Assembly: GCF_030269515.1 (NCBI RefSeq)
Contig: NZ_BSTM01000030.1
Span: 21,270-85,269, forward strand
Reading direction: 5' to 3'
DNA length: 64,000 nt
From: Actinomadura sp. NBRC 104412
GTDB lineage: Bacteria > Actinomycetota > Actinomycetes > Streptosporangiales > Streptosporangiaceae
The notes under the pieces are model-generated. The model was given only the letters and a program-made list of their open reading frames with translations. It made no database searches and was not told the DNA's origin. Positions within the stretch are counted from its first letter, which is position 1; every line of letters starts with the position of its first letter. Positions 24,257 through 31,063 of this stretch are shown here, in pieces. A program made the translations under genes and the position numbers.

Positions 24257-25330
24257 CTATGCGCGACCACCGTCCCCATCGTCTTCGTCGGGCTCATCGG
24301 AGTCCTTGCTTCCCAACCCGAGATCGTCCAGTGCCTCGCTGAGTGCGCTGGAAGGGTCGGGCGGGGTGAGGAGACGGTCCGCAGCGCAGGCCACGAGAAC
24401 GCAGCCGATCGCGATCTGCCAGACCAACTGGCTCGAACCGGCGATACCCGGCCCGTCGACGACCGTCCCGGCCCAGACCGCAGCCGGGCCGAGCATGGCG
24501 AAGAACAGGCCGAGATTCCGGGTCCCCATCCGCGGAGCCGCCGCGGACAGCAGAATGGTCGAGACGGCCAGCACCAGTCCGGCCAACGCGGGCGTCCAAA
24601 GACGCGCGAGCGTCAGACCGAACCCGCCGCCGCACTGCTCGGAGAACAGGTCACCGAGCACGGGCAGCCCGCTGTTGCAGGCGCCCAGCGACATTCCGAG
24701 CAGCAGCCCGGACGCCAGCACGTAGGCGATCCCCGTTGCCGTGAGGAGGGATCCTCCGGCCTCCTGGATCCGCGGGAAGCAGACCAGCAGGTGCCACACG
24801 CAGGCCCCGGCCACCAGTGCCGCAGCCCAGGCCGGGAAGTCGAATCCGGTCCACGGACTGACGACCACCAGGGCCCCGGTCCCCAGCGTCCAGGGAAGGA
24901 AACTGATCTTCCCTCGGATCGTGCGGCGCTGCGCCCAGATCCGGCAGAACGCCATGGTGAGGGGGCCGAAGGCGACCAGCGCGCCCACGGTCACGGGCTC
25001 GCTCTCCGGCGTCAGCGCGTACACCAGCGCGAGGACGCCGATGCCGGTGGTGAAGGCGAGCCGCACCACCAGCAGCGCCACCCGCAGCCTTCGACGTTCG
25101 CTGGTGTATGCGAAGTCGAATGCCGTCCTGCGGGACACCAATCCCTTGCAGAACTTCCAGCCGAGGATGACGATGCCGCTGATGAGCGGCACCACGAAGG
25201 CTTCCGGCAGTCGTAGATCCACGACGCCGAAGATTCCGAACGCCAGGGCGAACAGCGCCCCGGTCGCCAGCGTCACGCCGGCGAGCCACCCGCCTAGGGC
25301 CGGTGCCCGGCCGAACCTGAGTCGTGACAT
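24257..25330 (-). CDS. Cassette 5 product: DMT/EamA-like membrane protein with acidic tail
   Basis: This 357-residue protein has about ten membrane segments, again in two halves. The region GTGALVVVSPWTGFDFPAW matches the end of the first half of EamA-type proteins and aligns with the same region of the cassette 6 protein, so the two are probably distant paralogs. The C-terminal 30 residues are cytoplasmic and strongly acidic (DSDEPDEDDGDGG), and unlike ordinary transporters. The ATG at 25330 follows AGAGGAAGG. The substrate is unknown; a non-transport role is also possible. Confidence 0.75.
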   Translation of the reverse strand: MSRLRFGRAPALGGWLAGVTLATGALFALAFGIFGVVDLRLPEAFVVPLISGIVILGWKFCKGLVSRRTAFDFAYTSERRRLRVALLVVRLAFTTGIGVLALVYALTPESEPVTVGALVAFGPLTMAFCRIWAQRRTIRGKISFLPWTLGTGALVVVSPWTGFDFPAWAAALVAGACVWHLLVCFPRIQEAGGSLLTATGIAYVLASGLLLGMSLGACNSGLPVLGDLFSEQCGGGFGLTLARLWTPALAGLVLAVSTILLSAAAPRMGTRNLGLFFAMLGPAAVWAGTVVDGPGIAGSSQLVWQIAIGCVLVACAADRLLTPPDPSSALSEALDDLGLGSKDSDEPDEDDGDGGRA

Positions 25331-25431
25331 GAGCCACCTTCCTCTTGTTTGAGTCGCGTGGGCGCTGCGCCCGCGCGGTCGGCTCCGAGAGCCGACACCG
25401 ATGACCGTGCCGATCGGGACGGCGATGACAA
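25331..25431 (-). promoter_or_regulatory. Cassette 5 promoter and two-hairpin leader
   Basis: Minus strand: TTGTCA (25431-25426), 17 bases, ACGGTC (25408-25403), predicted start 25396, 67-nt leader. Hairpin 1 (GTCGGCTC/GAGCCGAC) is identical to that of cassette 6. Hairpin 2 is CGCG-GGGC/GCCC-CGCG with mismatches. AAACAAGAGGAAGG precedes the ATG. Confidence 0.83.
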
Positions 25432-25474
25432 GAAGAAATCCCGGCGGGTGCGGCCTGAGCCGCCCCGCCGGGAT
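25432..25474 (-). terminator. Intrinsic terminator after cassette 4 gene
   Basis: Stem ATCCCGGCGGG/CCCGCCGGGAT with a nested GCGGC/GCCGC stem. The minus strand continues TTTCTTCTTG. It abuts the -35 box of the next cassette. Confidence 0.86.
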
Positions 25475-25488
25475 CGAAGTGGTGCGCC

Positions 25489-26544
25489 CTACCCGGCCCC
25501 GCCCGGGGCCGCGCGCGGCGCGTACGCGCTGCGGTACAGGTCGCCGAGCCTTATCAGCCGGCCGCCGTCGTCAACGTACGGTCGGGCGAACGGGTTCTGG
25601 CCCTGCTCCCCGGCTGGGCCCTCGATCCTGAACCGCACCATGCGCAGCGGCACCAGCCCCTCGGCCCCGTCCGGGACCGTCCTCAGGACGGTCCCGACCT
25701 CATCGGCATCGCCGATGAAAATGCCCGGGTTCTGCCGCAGGGGGCGCAGCAGTTCCACTGAAGAAATCCAGCAGGCCTTGGGCAGTTTGGCCTTCACCCA
25801 CCAGTTCACCCAGCGGTTGAACTTCTGCGCCTGCAAGCCGGCGCCGAGCCGCGCCAGGGCGCGCGGGTCGCCGGAGCCGCTGTTGAGGGCGACATCGAGC
25901 GTCGGGTCCAGGATGTGGTATCGGTTCACCTTGGCTCCGAGACGGGTGACCGCGCGCAGGACGGAGTTGAAGTTGTCCACCAGCCGCCGCGCCCCCGCCT
26001 GGGTCTTTTTGAGAGCCGCTTGGATCTCCTCCGCGATGGGACGCCTCGTCCTGGCCGCGGCCTTGGCCGCCTTGACCATCACGAGCTGACGCCAGTCCGG
26101 GAGGAACACGACCTCGATCGGGCTGTCCTGGCGGCCCCGGTGCAGCGCGGCGGCGACCGAGGCCGTCTGCCACACGCTCGCCCACGTGAGCGGGGAGAGC
26201 GGGTCTCGCGACCAGGACCTGACCCGCAGGACCAGCCGCAGGACCGGCAGCCACGACGGATTCCCGCCCGTGATCGGGTGCCAGAACTGCCGGTTGCCGC
26301 CGGGTTCGATCGTGACGCCGGCGTACCTGAGCTCCCGTCCGGCGTTGCCGGCCGTCACCAGGTCACCCACGGTGGAAACACCGTGGGCGTTGTACCGTTC
26401 GAGCAGTTCGTCCAGTTTCCTCTGGACGTCGGTGCGCGCCGTTCGGTCGTAACGTATCCCCGCGGGTGGACGGTCCGCGAGGTCCCTGGTGTCGAGCAGC
26501 GGTGGTCTGCCGGGCCGCGCCACCACCTCGTACATGGATGGCAT
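25489..26544 (-). CDS. Cassette 4 product: hypothetical protein, paralog of cassette 3
   Basis: This 351-residue soluble protein is not recognised. It aligns along most of its length with the next cassette product (26724-27758). Shared landmarks are a Trp-x-x-(A/T)SVAAALHR helix at about 128 (WQTASVAAALHRGR here), a following basic helix pair, an ILDP-T motif (HILDPTLDVA) and a C-terminal FIGD ... DPY/ARPYV region. The N-terminus is different. The ATG at 26544 follows AGAAGGGATGACGAA. The conserved basic helices may bind nucleic acid, but this is a guess. The stop lies 15 bases before a terminator. Confidence 0.82.
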   Translation of the reverse strand: MPSMYEVVARPGRPPLLDTRDLADRPPAGIRYDRTARTDVQRKLDELLERYNAHGVSTVGDLVTAGNAGRELRYAGVTIEPGGNRQFWHPITGGNPSWLPVLRLVLRVRSWSRDPLSPLTWASVWQTASVAAALHRGRQDSPIEVVFLPDWRQLVMVKAAKAAARTRRPIAEEIQAALKKTQAGARRLVDNFNSVLRAVTRLGAKVNRYHILDPTLDVALNSGSGDPRALARLGAGLQAQKFNRWVNWWVKAKLPKACWISSVELLRPLRQNPGIFIGDADEVGTVLRTVPDGAEGLVPLRMVRFRIEGPAGEQGQNPFARPYVDDGGRLIRLGDLYRSAYAPRAAPGGAG

Positions 26545-26650
26545 TTCGTCATCCCTTCTGGTTTGTACGGTTCGCCCGCGCGCGTCGCGCGGGCGGCCCG
26601 GCTCGGAGGCCGGACACCTGAGACCGTTCCGAACCACCGCGCGGGTGCCA
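26545..26650 (-). promoter_or_regulatory. Cassette 4 promoter and two-hairpin leader
   Basis: Minus strand: TGGCAC (26650-26645), 17 bases, ACGGTC (26627-26622). The -35 is the poorest of the set; ATGGCA at 18 bases is an alternative. Predicted start 26615, 71-nt leader. Hairpin 1 is CCGGC/GCCGG. Hairpin 2 is GCCCGCGC/GCGCGGGC with loop GACGC. ACAAACCAGAAGGG precedes the ATG. Confidence 0.78.
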
Positions 26651-26660
26651 TGGCCCACGC

Positions 26661-26708
26661 AGAGAAAATGTCCCGGTGACGCGACCGAAGGCCGCGGCAC
26701 CGGGACAT
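26661..26708 (-). terminator. Intrinsic terminator after cassette 3 gene
   Basis: Stem ATGTCCCGGTG/CACCGGGACAT with a 19-base loop. The minus strand continues TTTTCTCT. It lies 16 bases after the stop at 26724. Confidence 0.87.
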
Positions 26709-26723
26709 CAGTTCACCCGCGGG

Positions 26724-27758
26724 TCACGGCCTGACCCACGGCGCGTAGAACCCGCGGAAGATCGCTTCCCACTGGGCGGAGGTGTACCGCCCGACGTAGG
26801 GGTCCCGGACCTTGTCGGCGCTGTAGATGCCGCTGGGTTCGTGGAACCACACCATGGGGAGTGGCGCGATCTTTACGAGGTCGTACCGCCCCTCCCGCCG
26901 GGCGCTTTCGACAAGCGGATCGGCGATCCGGCTGTCGCCGATGACAAACCGCGGTCCGTGTCCGAAAACCCCGGACACCCCGACACTGCTGTTGGCGATG
27001 TTCTCCGTCACGAAGGAATCCCACTGCTCCGGCGCCACCGTCGGGAGCAGATCGGGCAGCCAGTCGAGCGAACCCTGCTGTTGCTGCCAGTGCGTCACGG
27101 GCCCGTGCGTGGGGTCGAGGATGGAGCAATCGGCTACCGGGTGGTCTCCGATCTGTCCAGCGATCCGGAAGAGGATCTTGTTGAACTCGCGGCGCAGCAG
27201 TGCGGCGCCGCGGTTCGCCTCCTTCGTTATCTGCCGCGCCAGCCTCAAGTTCGGCGACTGCGTCAGCCTGACACCGGCGAGCAACGGCAGGTGGGGGACG
27301 ATGGTGAGGCGAATCTTCGGCTTTCGCCAGCGGTGCAGAGCGGCTGCGACGCTCGCGAAGCGCCACAGCGACTCCAGAAGCCGGGGCGGAATCCTGTCCG
27401 GCGGCCATGAGCGCACGGAGACCATCACGTGAATCTCGTGACGCCTCCAGAAGTCGGCGCTGACGGCGTCCACCTGCGGGTCGATCGACCAGAACTGCTC
27501 GCTGATCTGATCGGTGGTGGCGCCGTTGCGGACCCCGACGTAGTAGCGGGGCAGCGGGTCGTCGGTCACGACGATGCTGTCGGCGTCGAGGACCTGCACC
27601 CCCCGCATCACGCGCAGCAGCCGCAGCAGCCGCAGCCGAGCCGACGCGTACGGTTCTACCTTGGGCGAGCGGGGGTAGTAGATCATCCCGGGAGGATGCC
27701 GCAGCAGCCGCGCCTGCCTCCTCTTCGTGGGGAACACCTCGAGAAAGGTGCCGTCCAT
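26724..27758 (-). CDS. Cassette 3 product: hypothetical protein, paralog of cassette 4
   Basis: This 344-residue soluble protein is not recognised. Landmarks shared with the cassette 4 product are LWRFASVAAALHRWRK, a following long basic helix (SPNLRLARQITKEANRG), the SILDPTHGPV motif, then RFVIGDSRIADP and a C-terminal DPYVGRYTSAQWEAIFRGFYAP. The N-terminal 60 residues are very basic (RRQARLLRHP, ARLRLLRLLRVMR), which suggests contact with nucleic acid or membrane. AAGAAGGG lies about 7 bases before the ATG at 27758. Tandem duplication of a whole cassette, leader and terminator included, is the simplest origin of this pair. Confidence 0.82.
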   Translation of the reverse strand: MDGTFLEVFPTKRRQARLLRHPPGMIYYPRSPKVEPYASARLRLLRLLRVMRGVQVLDADSIVVTDDPLPRYYVGVRNGATTDQISEQFWSIDPQVDAVSADFWRRHEIHVMVSVRSWPPDRIPPRLLESLWRFASVAAALHRWRKPKIRLTIVPHLPLLAGVRLTQSPNLRLARQITKEANRGAALLRREFNKILFRIAGQIGDHPVADCSILDPTHGPVTHWQQQQGSLDWLPDLLPTVAPEQWDSFVTENIANSSVGVSGVFGHGPRFVIGDSRIADPLVESARREGRYDLVKIAPLPMVWFHEPSGIYSADKVRDPYVGRYTSAQWEAIFRGFYAPWVRP

Positions 27759-27862
27759 TCTGTTTCCCTTCTTGTTTGTGTGCTGCTCACGTGCGTCACG
27801 TGAGCGGCCCGGCCATGGAGACCGGACGGTGAGGACCGTCCGAAGCCGATGACGGGCGGCAA
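27759..27862 (-). promoter_or_regulatory. Cassette 3 promoter and two-hairpin leader
   Basis: Minus strand: TTGCCG (27862-27857), 17 bases, ACGGTC (27839-27834), predicted start 27827, 69-nt leader. Hairpin 1 is CCGGTC..GGCCGG. Hairpin 2 is GCTCACGTG, loop ACG, CACGTGAGC. ACAAACAAGAAGGG precedes the ATG. Confidence 0.85.
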
Positions 27863-27892
27863 CCCAGCCGCCCGAGCCGGGAAGGGAAGCGC

Positions 27893-27926
27893 AAAAGAAA
27901 CGCCCCGCTCAGGCGAGCGGGGCGTT
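27893..27926 (-). terminator. Intrinsic terminator after cassette 2 gene
   Basis: A perfect 12-bp stem AACGCCCCGCTC/GAGCGGGGCGTT with loop AGGC. The minus strand continues TCTTTTGC. It lies 43 bases after the stop at 27969. Confidence 0.92.
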
Positions 27927-27968
27927 CCGTTCCAAGGACCCGTCAGCAGCCGGATGGAAGCCGGCGGG

Positions 27969-28580
27969 TCATGCGGCGCATGCCTTCATCGCAGCGCTCA
28001 GATCGAAGCCGGGCGCATAGCGCTCGGCCGCTTCGAGGGCCTGCCGGGCCAGCTCGCCGGCCTTCGGGTCGGGCTTGGGCGCATTCGCCTGGGCTCCCCC
28101 GGACGAATTGTGCGCCTTGAAGCGCATCGCGATGGTCGCGATGGAGTCCGCCGGGGTGTGGAGGTCGATCAGACCGTTCTCGTCGCCGTCGGCCTCGTTG
28201 CCCGTCCCGGTCGCGGGGCGCACCGGAACGCCATCCGTTACGGTGTCAAGCCGGATGCCCATCGGCCCGACGTGCTCGTCGTCGGCGACGAGCTTGCGAC
28301 CGTGGTCGCTCTGGACCTTGCCGATCCCGGCCAGCAGGGGCCACGGAACGTGGTAGCGCTCCCCCGCTTGCTTGTAGGCCGAGAGGAAGCCAGGGGGGAT
28401 GTCGGCCGTGGCCTGCCGGCCGACAGCCGGCTGACAGGGCGCGGCCTGGGCGCCCCCGAACTGGATCGGGGGGACGACGAGCGCCAGCAAGGCGCCGCAG
28501 ACGATCGCGGCGAGGGCGATCAGGATGTCCCGAACCCTCCTGCCGACCTTGGTCATGCGCTGATTGATGCTGTGTGACAC
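27969..28580 (-). CDS. Cassette 2 product: transglycosylase-like protein lacking the catalytic Glu
   Basis: This 203-residue protein has a basic start, one membrane segment or signal anchor at about 18-38 (ILIALAAIVCGALLALVV) and an extracytoplasmic lytic-transglycosylase-like domain. It is a clear paralog of the first half of the cassette 1 product: both have CQPA, a DIPPGFLSAYK / DIPDDYFALYK segment, LLAGIGKVQSDHGR / LLAAIGKIESDHGR, then GPMGI / GPMQF and DPADS-like helices. The catalytic Glu position (E108 of cassette 1) is Gln90 here, so it is probably a non-cutting wall-binding or regulatory homolog. It starts at a GTG at 28580 with AGAGGGAG seven bases upstream. Confidence 0.82.
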   Translation of the reverse strand: MSHSINQRMTKVGRRVRDILIALAAIVCGALLALVVPPIQFGGAQAAPCQPAVGRQATADIPPGFLSAYKQAGERYHVPWPLLAGIGKVQSDHGRKLVADDEHVGPMGIRLDTVTDGVPVRPATGTGNEADGDENGLIDLHTPADSIATIAMRFKAHNSSGGAQANAPKPDPKAGELARQALEAAERYAPGFDLSAAMKACAA

Positions 28581-28683
28581 GGTGTCACTCCCTCTGGTTT
28601 GTGTGTTCGCCGCGCGTCGCGCGTAACGGCCGGGCCTGGAGACCTGGCGTAGGGGACCGTCCCGTGCCGCCGCCGGACGGCCA
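28581..28683 (-). promoter_or_regulatory. Cassette 2 promoter and two-hairpin leader
   Basis: Minus strand: TGGCCG (28683-28678), 17 bases, ACGGTC (28660-28655), predicted start 28648, 68-nt leader. Hairpin 1 is imperfect (GCCAGG..CCCGGC). Hairpin 2 is CGCGC, loop GAC, GCGCG. ACAAACCAGAGGGAG precedes the GTG. Confidence 0.83.
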
Positions 28684-28704
28684 CACCCGCCACGCCAGGA
28701 ACCA

Positions 28705-28743
28705 AGAAAAAAGATCGCCCCGCTGCGGAGAGCGGGGCGATCT
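28705..28743 (-). terminator. Intrinsic terminator after cassette 1 gene
   Basis: A perfect 13-bp stem AGATCGCCCCGCT/AGCGGGGCGATCT, loop 6 bases, followed on the minus strand by TTTTTT. It is the most canonical terminator in the window. The roughly 105 bases between it and the stop at 28850 hold no gene. Confidence 0.96.
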
Positions 28744-28849
28744 GTTCGGTGGCCCGTCATCGGCCGGAGAAGTCCCGTGGCGGTGGCCGCCACAGCACCT
28801 CCACTGGCCGAGGACGTGCGATTCACGAAGCGGATGCCTTCGGCATCGC

Positions 28850-29935
28850 TCACTTGGGCCGGGTGAACCCCTCGAGCGCCGCCTTGAAGCTCCCCACGGT
28901 GTAGGACTGGATCTGCACGTGGCTCCCGCTGCTGGGCGCGACGATCATCCGTCCGTAGCCGGCGACGATGCCGACGTGGCCGGGATGCCCCGGGCGGCTT
29001 CCGGGCCCCAGGTCGAAGAAGACGAGGTCGCCCGGTTCGGCCCGGTCGACTCGGGGGCCCTTGGAGTACTGGTCCCAGGAGACGCGGGGAATCTGGATTC
29101 CCGCCGCCTGGTAGGCCCGCAGGGTGAGCCCGGAGCAGTCGAAGGCCTTCGGGCCTTCGGCACCCCACAGATAGGGCTTGCCCTGCTGGGCGAGCGCGTA
29201 GTCGATGATGCGCCGCACTCGCTTGCTCGCGACCTTGCCACAGTCCGGCTTCTTCTTCGCCTCGTTGATGAAGGCGCCGCCGATCCCGTATGCGACGGCT
29301 TGGTCGAGGACCTTGTCAACGTACTCCTCGGAGTGGTTGTAGGCGAATAAGGCTTCCCGGACGTCTCCCGGGAGGCCGTGGGCCTTGAGGTACCTGGCGG
29401 CGGCGAGGATCGCGTCCGCGGGATCGTAGACGTCCTCCCAGCCGTCGCCGTTTCCGTCGGCGCCGTGCGGGGAGCCGTCCGCGCGGTGTCTCGGGGCGCC
29501 GCCCCAGGTGTTCCCCGCTCGGCCCCCGATGCCGAACTGCATCGGCCCGGCCGCTCCGGCGGAGTTGCGTCCCGAGCGGACCCCGCGCAGGGGGGAGCGC
29601 CCATGGTCGCTTTCGATCTTGCCGATCGCGGCCAGCAGGTCCCAGCCGATCCCCTCCTTGGCCGCCATCTCCTTATAAAGAGCGAAATAATCGTCCGGTA
29701 TATCGGACTTCGCCTTTTCGGTGGCGGCGGGCTGGCAGTCCACCCGGCTCTTGCCGGGGGGCTCATCGGCGGGGGCGTGCGGCATGCCCAGCGGATTCAG
29801 TGGCGACAGCGCGAAACCGGCACCCAGGAATGCCGACAACAGCACGCCACGAATGGTTATGTTCCGCTTGTGCTTCTTTTGGGCGGTGCTCCCGCGCTTT
29901 TTGTGTGCGGTGCTCCCGCGATTTCGGCGCGGCAT
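28850..29935 (-). CDS. Cassette 1 product: secreted transglycosylase plus NlpC/P60 endopeptidase
   Basis: This 361-residue two-domain wall hydrolase has a very basic start (RRNRGSTAHKKRGSTAQKKH) and a membrane/signal segment at about 29-45, then a lytic transglycosylase domain (about 80-240) with catalytic E108 in IGKIESDHGR and the GPMQFG motif. The C-terminal NlpC/P60 domain (about 245-361) has its nucleophile in DCSGLTL and its His in HPGHVGIV. The pairing is that of VirB1-like conjugation hydrolases of Gram-positive bacteria, and it duplicates the role of the 1095-residue protein at 6507-9794. AGAAGGGG stands upstream of the ATG at 29935. Confidence 0.9.
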   Translation of the reverse strand: MPRRNRGSTAHKKRGSTAQKKHKRNITIRGVLLSAFLGAGFALSPLNPLGMPHAPADEPPGKSRVDCQPAATEKAKSDIPDDYFALYKEMAAKEGIGWDLLAAIGKIESDHGRSPLRGVRSGRNSAGAAGPMQFGIGGRAGNTWGGAPRHRADGSPHGADGNGDGWEDVYDPADAILAAARYLKAHGLPGDVREALFAYNHSEEYVDKVLDQAVAYGIGGAFINEAKKKPDCGKVASKRVRRIIDYALAQQGKPYLWGAEGPKAFDCSGLTLRAYQAAGIQIPRVSWDQYSKGPRVDRAEPGDLVFFDLGPGSRPGHPGHVGIVAGYGRMIVAPSSGSHVQIQSYTVGSFKAALEGFTRPK

Positions 29936-30040
29936 CGCAACCCCTTCTGGTTTGTCGTTCGCTCCACGCGCGTCGCGTGGAGCGGCCCGGCATCTGTGTG
30001 CGGGCGTAAACGACCGTCCGGAAGAGGGCGCGTTCGGCAA
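29936..30040 (-). promoter_or_regulatory. Cassette 1 promoter and two-hairpin leader
   Basis: Minus strand: TTGCCG (30040-30035), 17 bases, ACGGTC (30017-30012), predicted start 30005, 70-nt leader. Hairpin 1 is GCCCG..CGGGC. Hairpin 2 is GCTCCACGCG, loop ACG, CGCGTGGAGC. ACAAACCAGAAGGGG precedes the ATG. Confidence 0.86.
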
Positions 30041-30071
30041 TACGGCCCCGCCGAGCGGCGTGGGCCGTATT
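30039..30071 (-). terminator. Hairpin between the ABC operon and the cassettes
   Basis: Stem AATACGGCCC/GGGCCGTATT with a GC-rich loop lies 31 bases after the stop of the oligopeptide ATPase gene. No T-run follows on the minus strand; it runs straight into the -35 box of cassette 1. It likely insulates the cassettes from the ABC operon. Confidence 0.7.
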
Positions 30072-30101
30072 CCGTTCGTACGGTCTGGGGTTACCCGGCC
30101 G

Positions 30102-31061
30102 CTACGTCCTGCCGGACGGCGAGGCGGCGGCCGTGGCGACGTGGCAGGCGACCTGGTGGCCGTCGGCCACGGGCCGCGCCGGGGGCATCTCGGTGGCGCA
30201 GCTGTCCACGGCGATCGGGCAGCGGTGCCGGAACGGGCATCCGGTGGCGGCGGGCAGCGCCTCGGGGGTGCCGCCGGCCGACACGGGCGGCCCGCCCAGC
30301 CTCGGGACGGCGTCGCGGAGCGCCCTGGTGTACGGGTGCACGGGGGCGGCGAGCACCGTGGCGGCCGGGCCGGACTCGACGATGTGCCCGGCGAACAGGA
30401 CGTGCACGTGCCGGCAGAGCCGCTCGACGATGGCGAGGTTGTGCGTGATCAGCAGGTAGCCGAGGCCGCGCTCGTCGCGCAGCCGCGCCAGCAGGTCCAG
30501 GACGGCGGCCTGCACGGTCACGTCCAGCGCGCTGGTCGGCTCGTCCAGGATGAGCAGCCGCGGATCGACCGCCAGGGCCCGCGCGATGATGACGCGCTGC
30601 CGCTCCCCGCCGGACAGCTGGTGGGGACGCCGGTCCGCCAGGCCGGGGTCCAGCAGCACCGCCGCGAGCAGGTCCGCCACCGACGGGGTCGCCCTGGACA
30701 TCGCCCTCGGGCCCGCGGCGGGGCCGCGGCGGCGCCGGATCCGCAGCGCCTCGCGGATCGAGGCGCCGACGCGCATCCGCGGGTCCAGCGCCTCGTCGCC
30801 GTCCTGGAACACCGGCTGGACCTCGGAGCGGTAACGGGCCCGGCCCTCCCTGTCGAGCCGGGCGATGTCCTGGCCGCGGAACAGTACCCGCCCGCTTTCC
30901 GGCCTGACCAGCCCGAGCAGGGCGCGGGCGATGGTGGTCTTCCCCGATCCGCTCTCGCCGATGACGGCCACCCCGCCCGACGTGTCCGGCAGGTCGAGGG
31001 TCACCGCGTGGACGACCCGGTTCCGGCCGAAGCTGACGGTGAGTCCTTCCGCGCTGAGCAT
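30102..31061 (-). CDS. Oligopeptide-type ABC transporter ATPase (OppF-like)
   Basis: This 319-residue nucleotide-binding subunit has Walker A GESGSGKT (about 36-43), signature LSGGERQRV, Walker B LLILDEPTSALD and the C-terminal oligopeptide-family extension with CPFRHRCP, typical of OppD/OppF/DppF. The start is the ATG at 31061 because AGGAGGTGA stands five bases upstream; a GTG at 31067 is less likely. It is the last gene of a five-gene minus-strand importer operon and pairs with the ATPase at 31064-31831. Confidence 0.93.
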   Translation of the reverse strand: MLSAEGLTVSFGRNRVVHAVTLDLPDTSGGVAVIGESGSGKTTIARALLGLVRPESGRVLFRGQDIARLDREGRARYRSEVQPVFQDGDEALDPRMRVGASIREALRIRRRRGPAAGPRAMSRATPSVADLLAAVLLDPGLADRRPHQLSGGERQRVIIARALAVDPRLLILDEPTSALDVTVQAAVLDLLARLRDERGLGYLLITHNLAIVERLCRHVHVLFAGHIVESGPAATVLAAPVHPYTRALRDAVPRLGGPPVSAGGTPEALPAATGCPFRHRCPIAVDSCATEMPPARPVADGHQVACHVATAAASPSGRT

Positions 31062-31063
31062 GG

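Noticed and set aside
22786..30040. Integron attC sites between cassettes
   Set aside because: The repeated structures lie in 5' leaders between promoter and start codon, lack attC core sites, and no integron integrase is present.
22786..30040. Known riboswitch class
   Set aside because: No conserved unpaired aptamer core is visible beyond the two short hairpins. The leaders are too short (63-71 nt) for most known classes, and the genes have no common metabolite.
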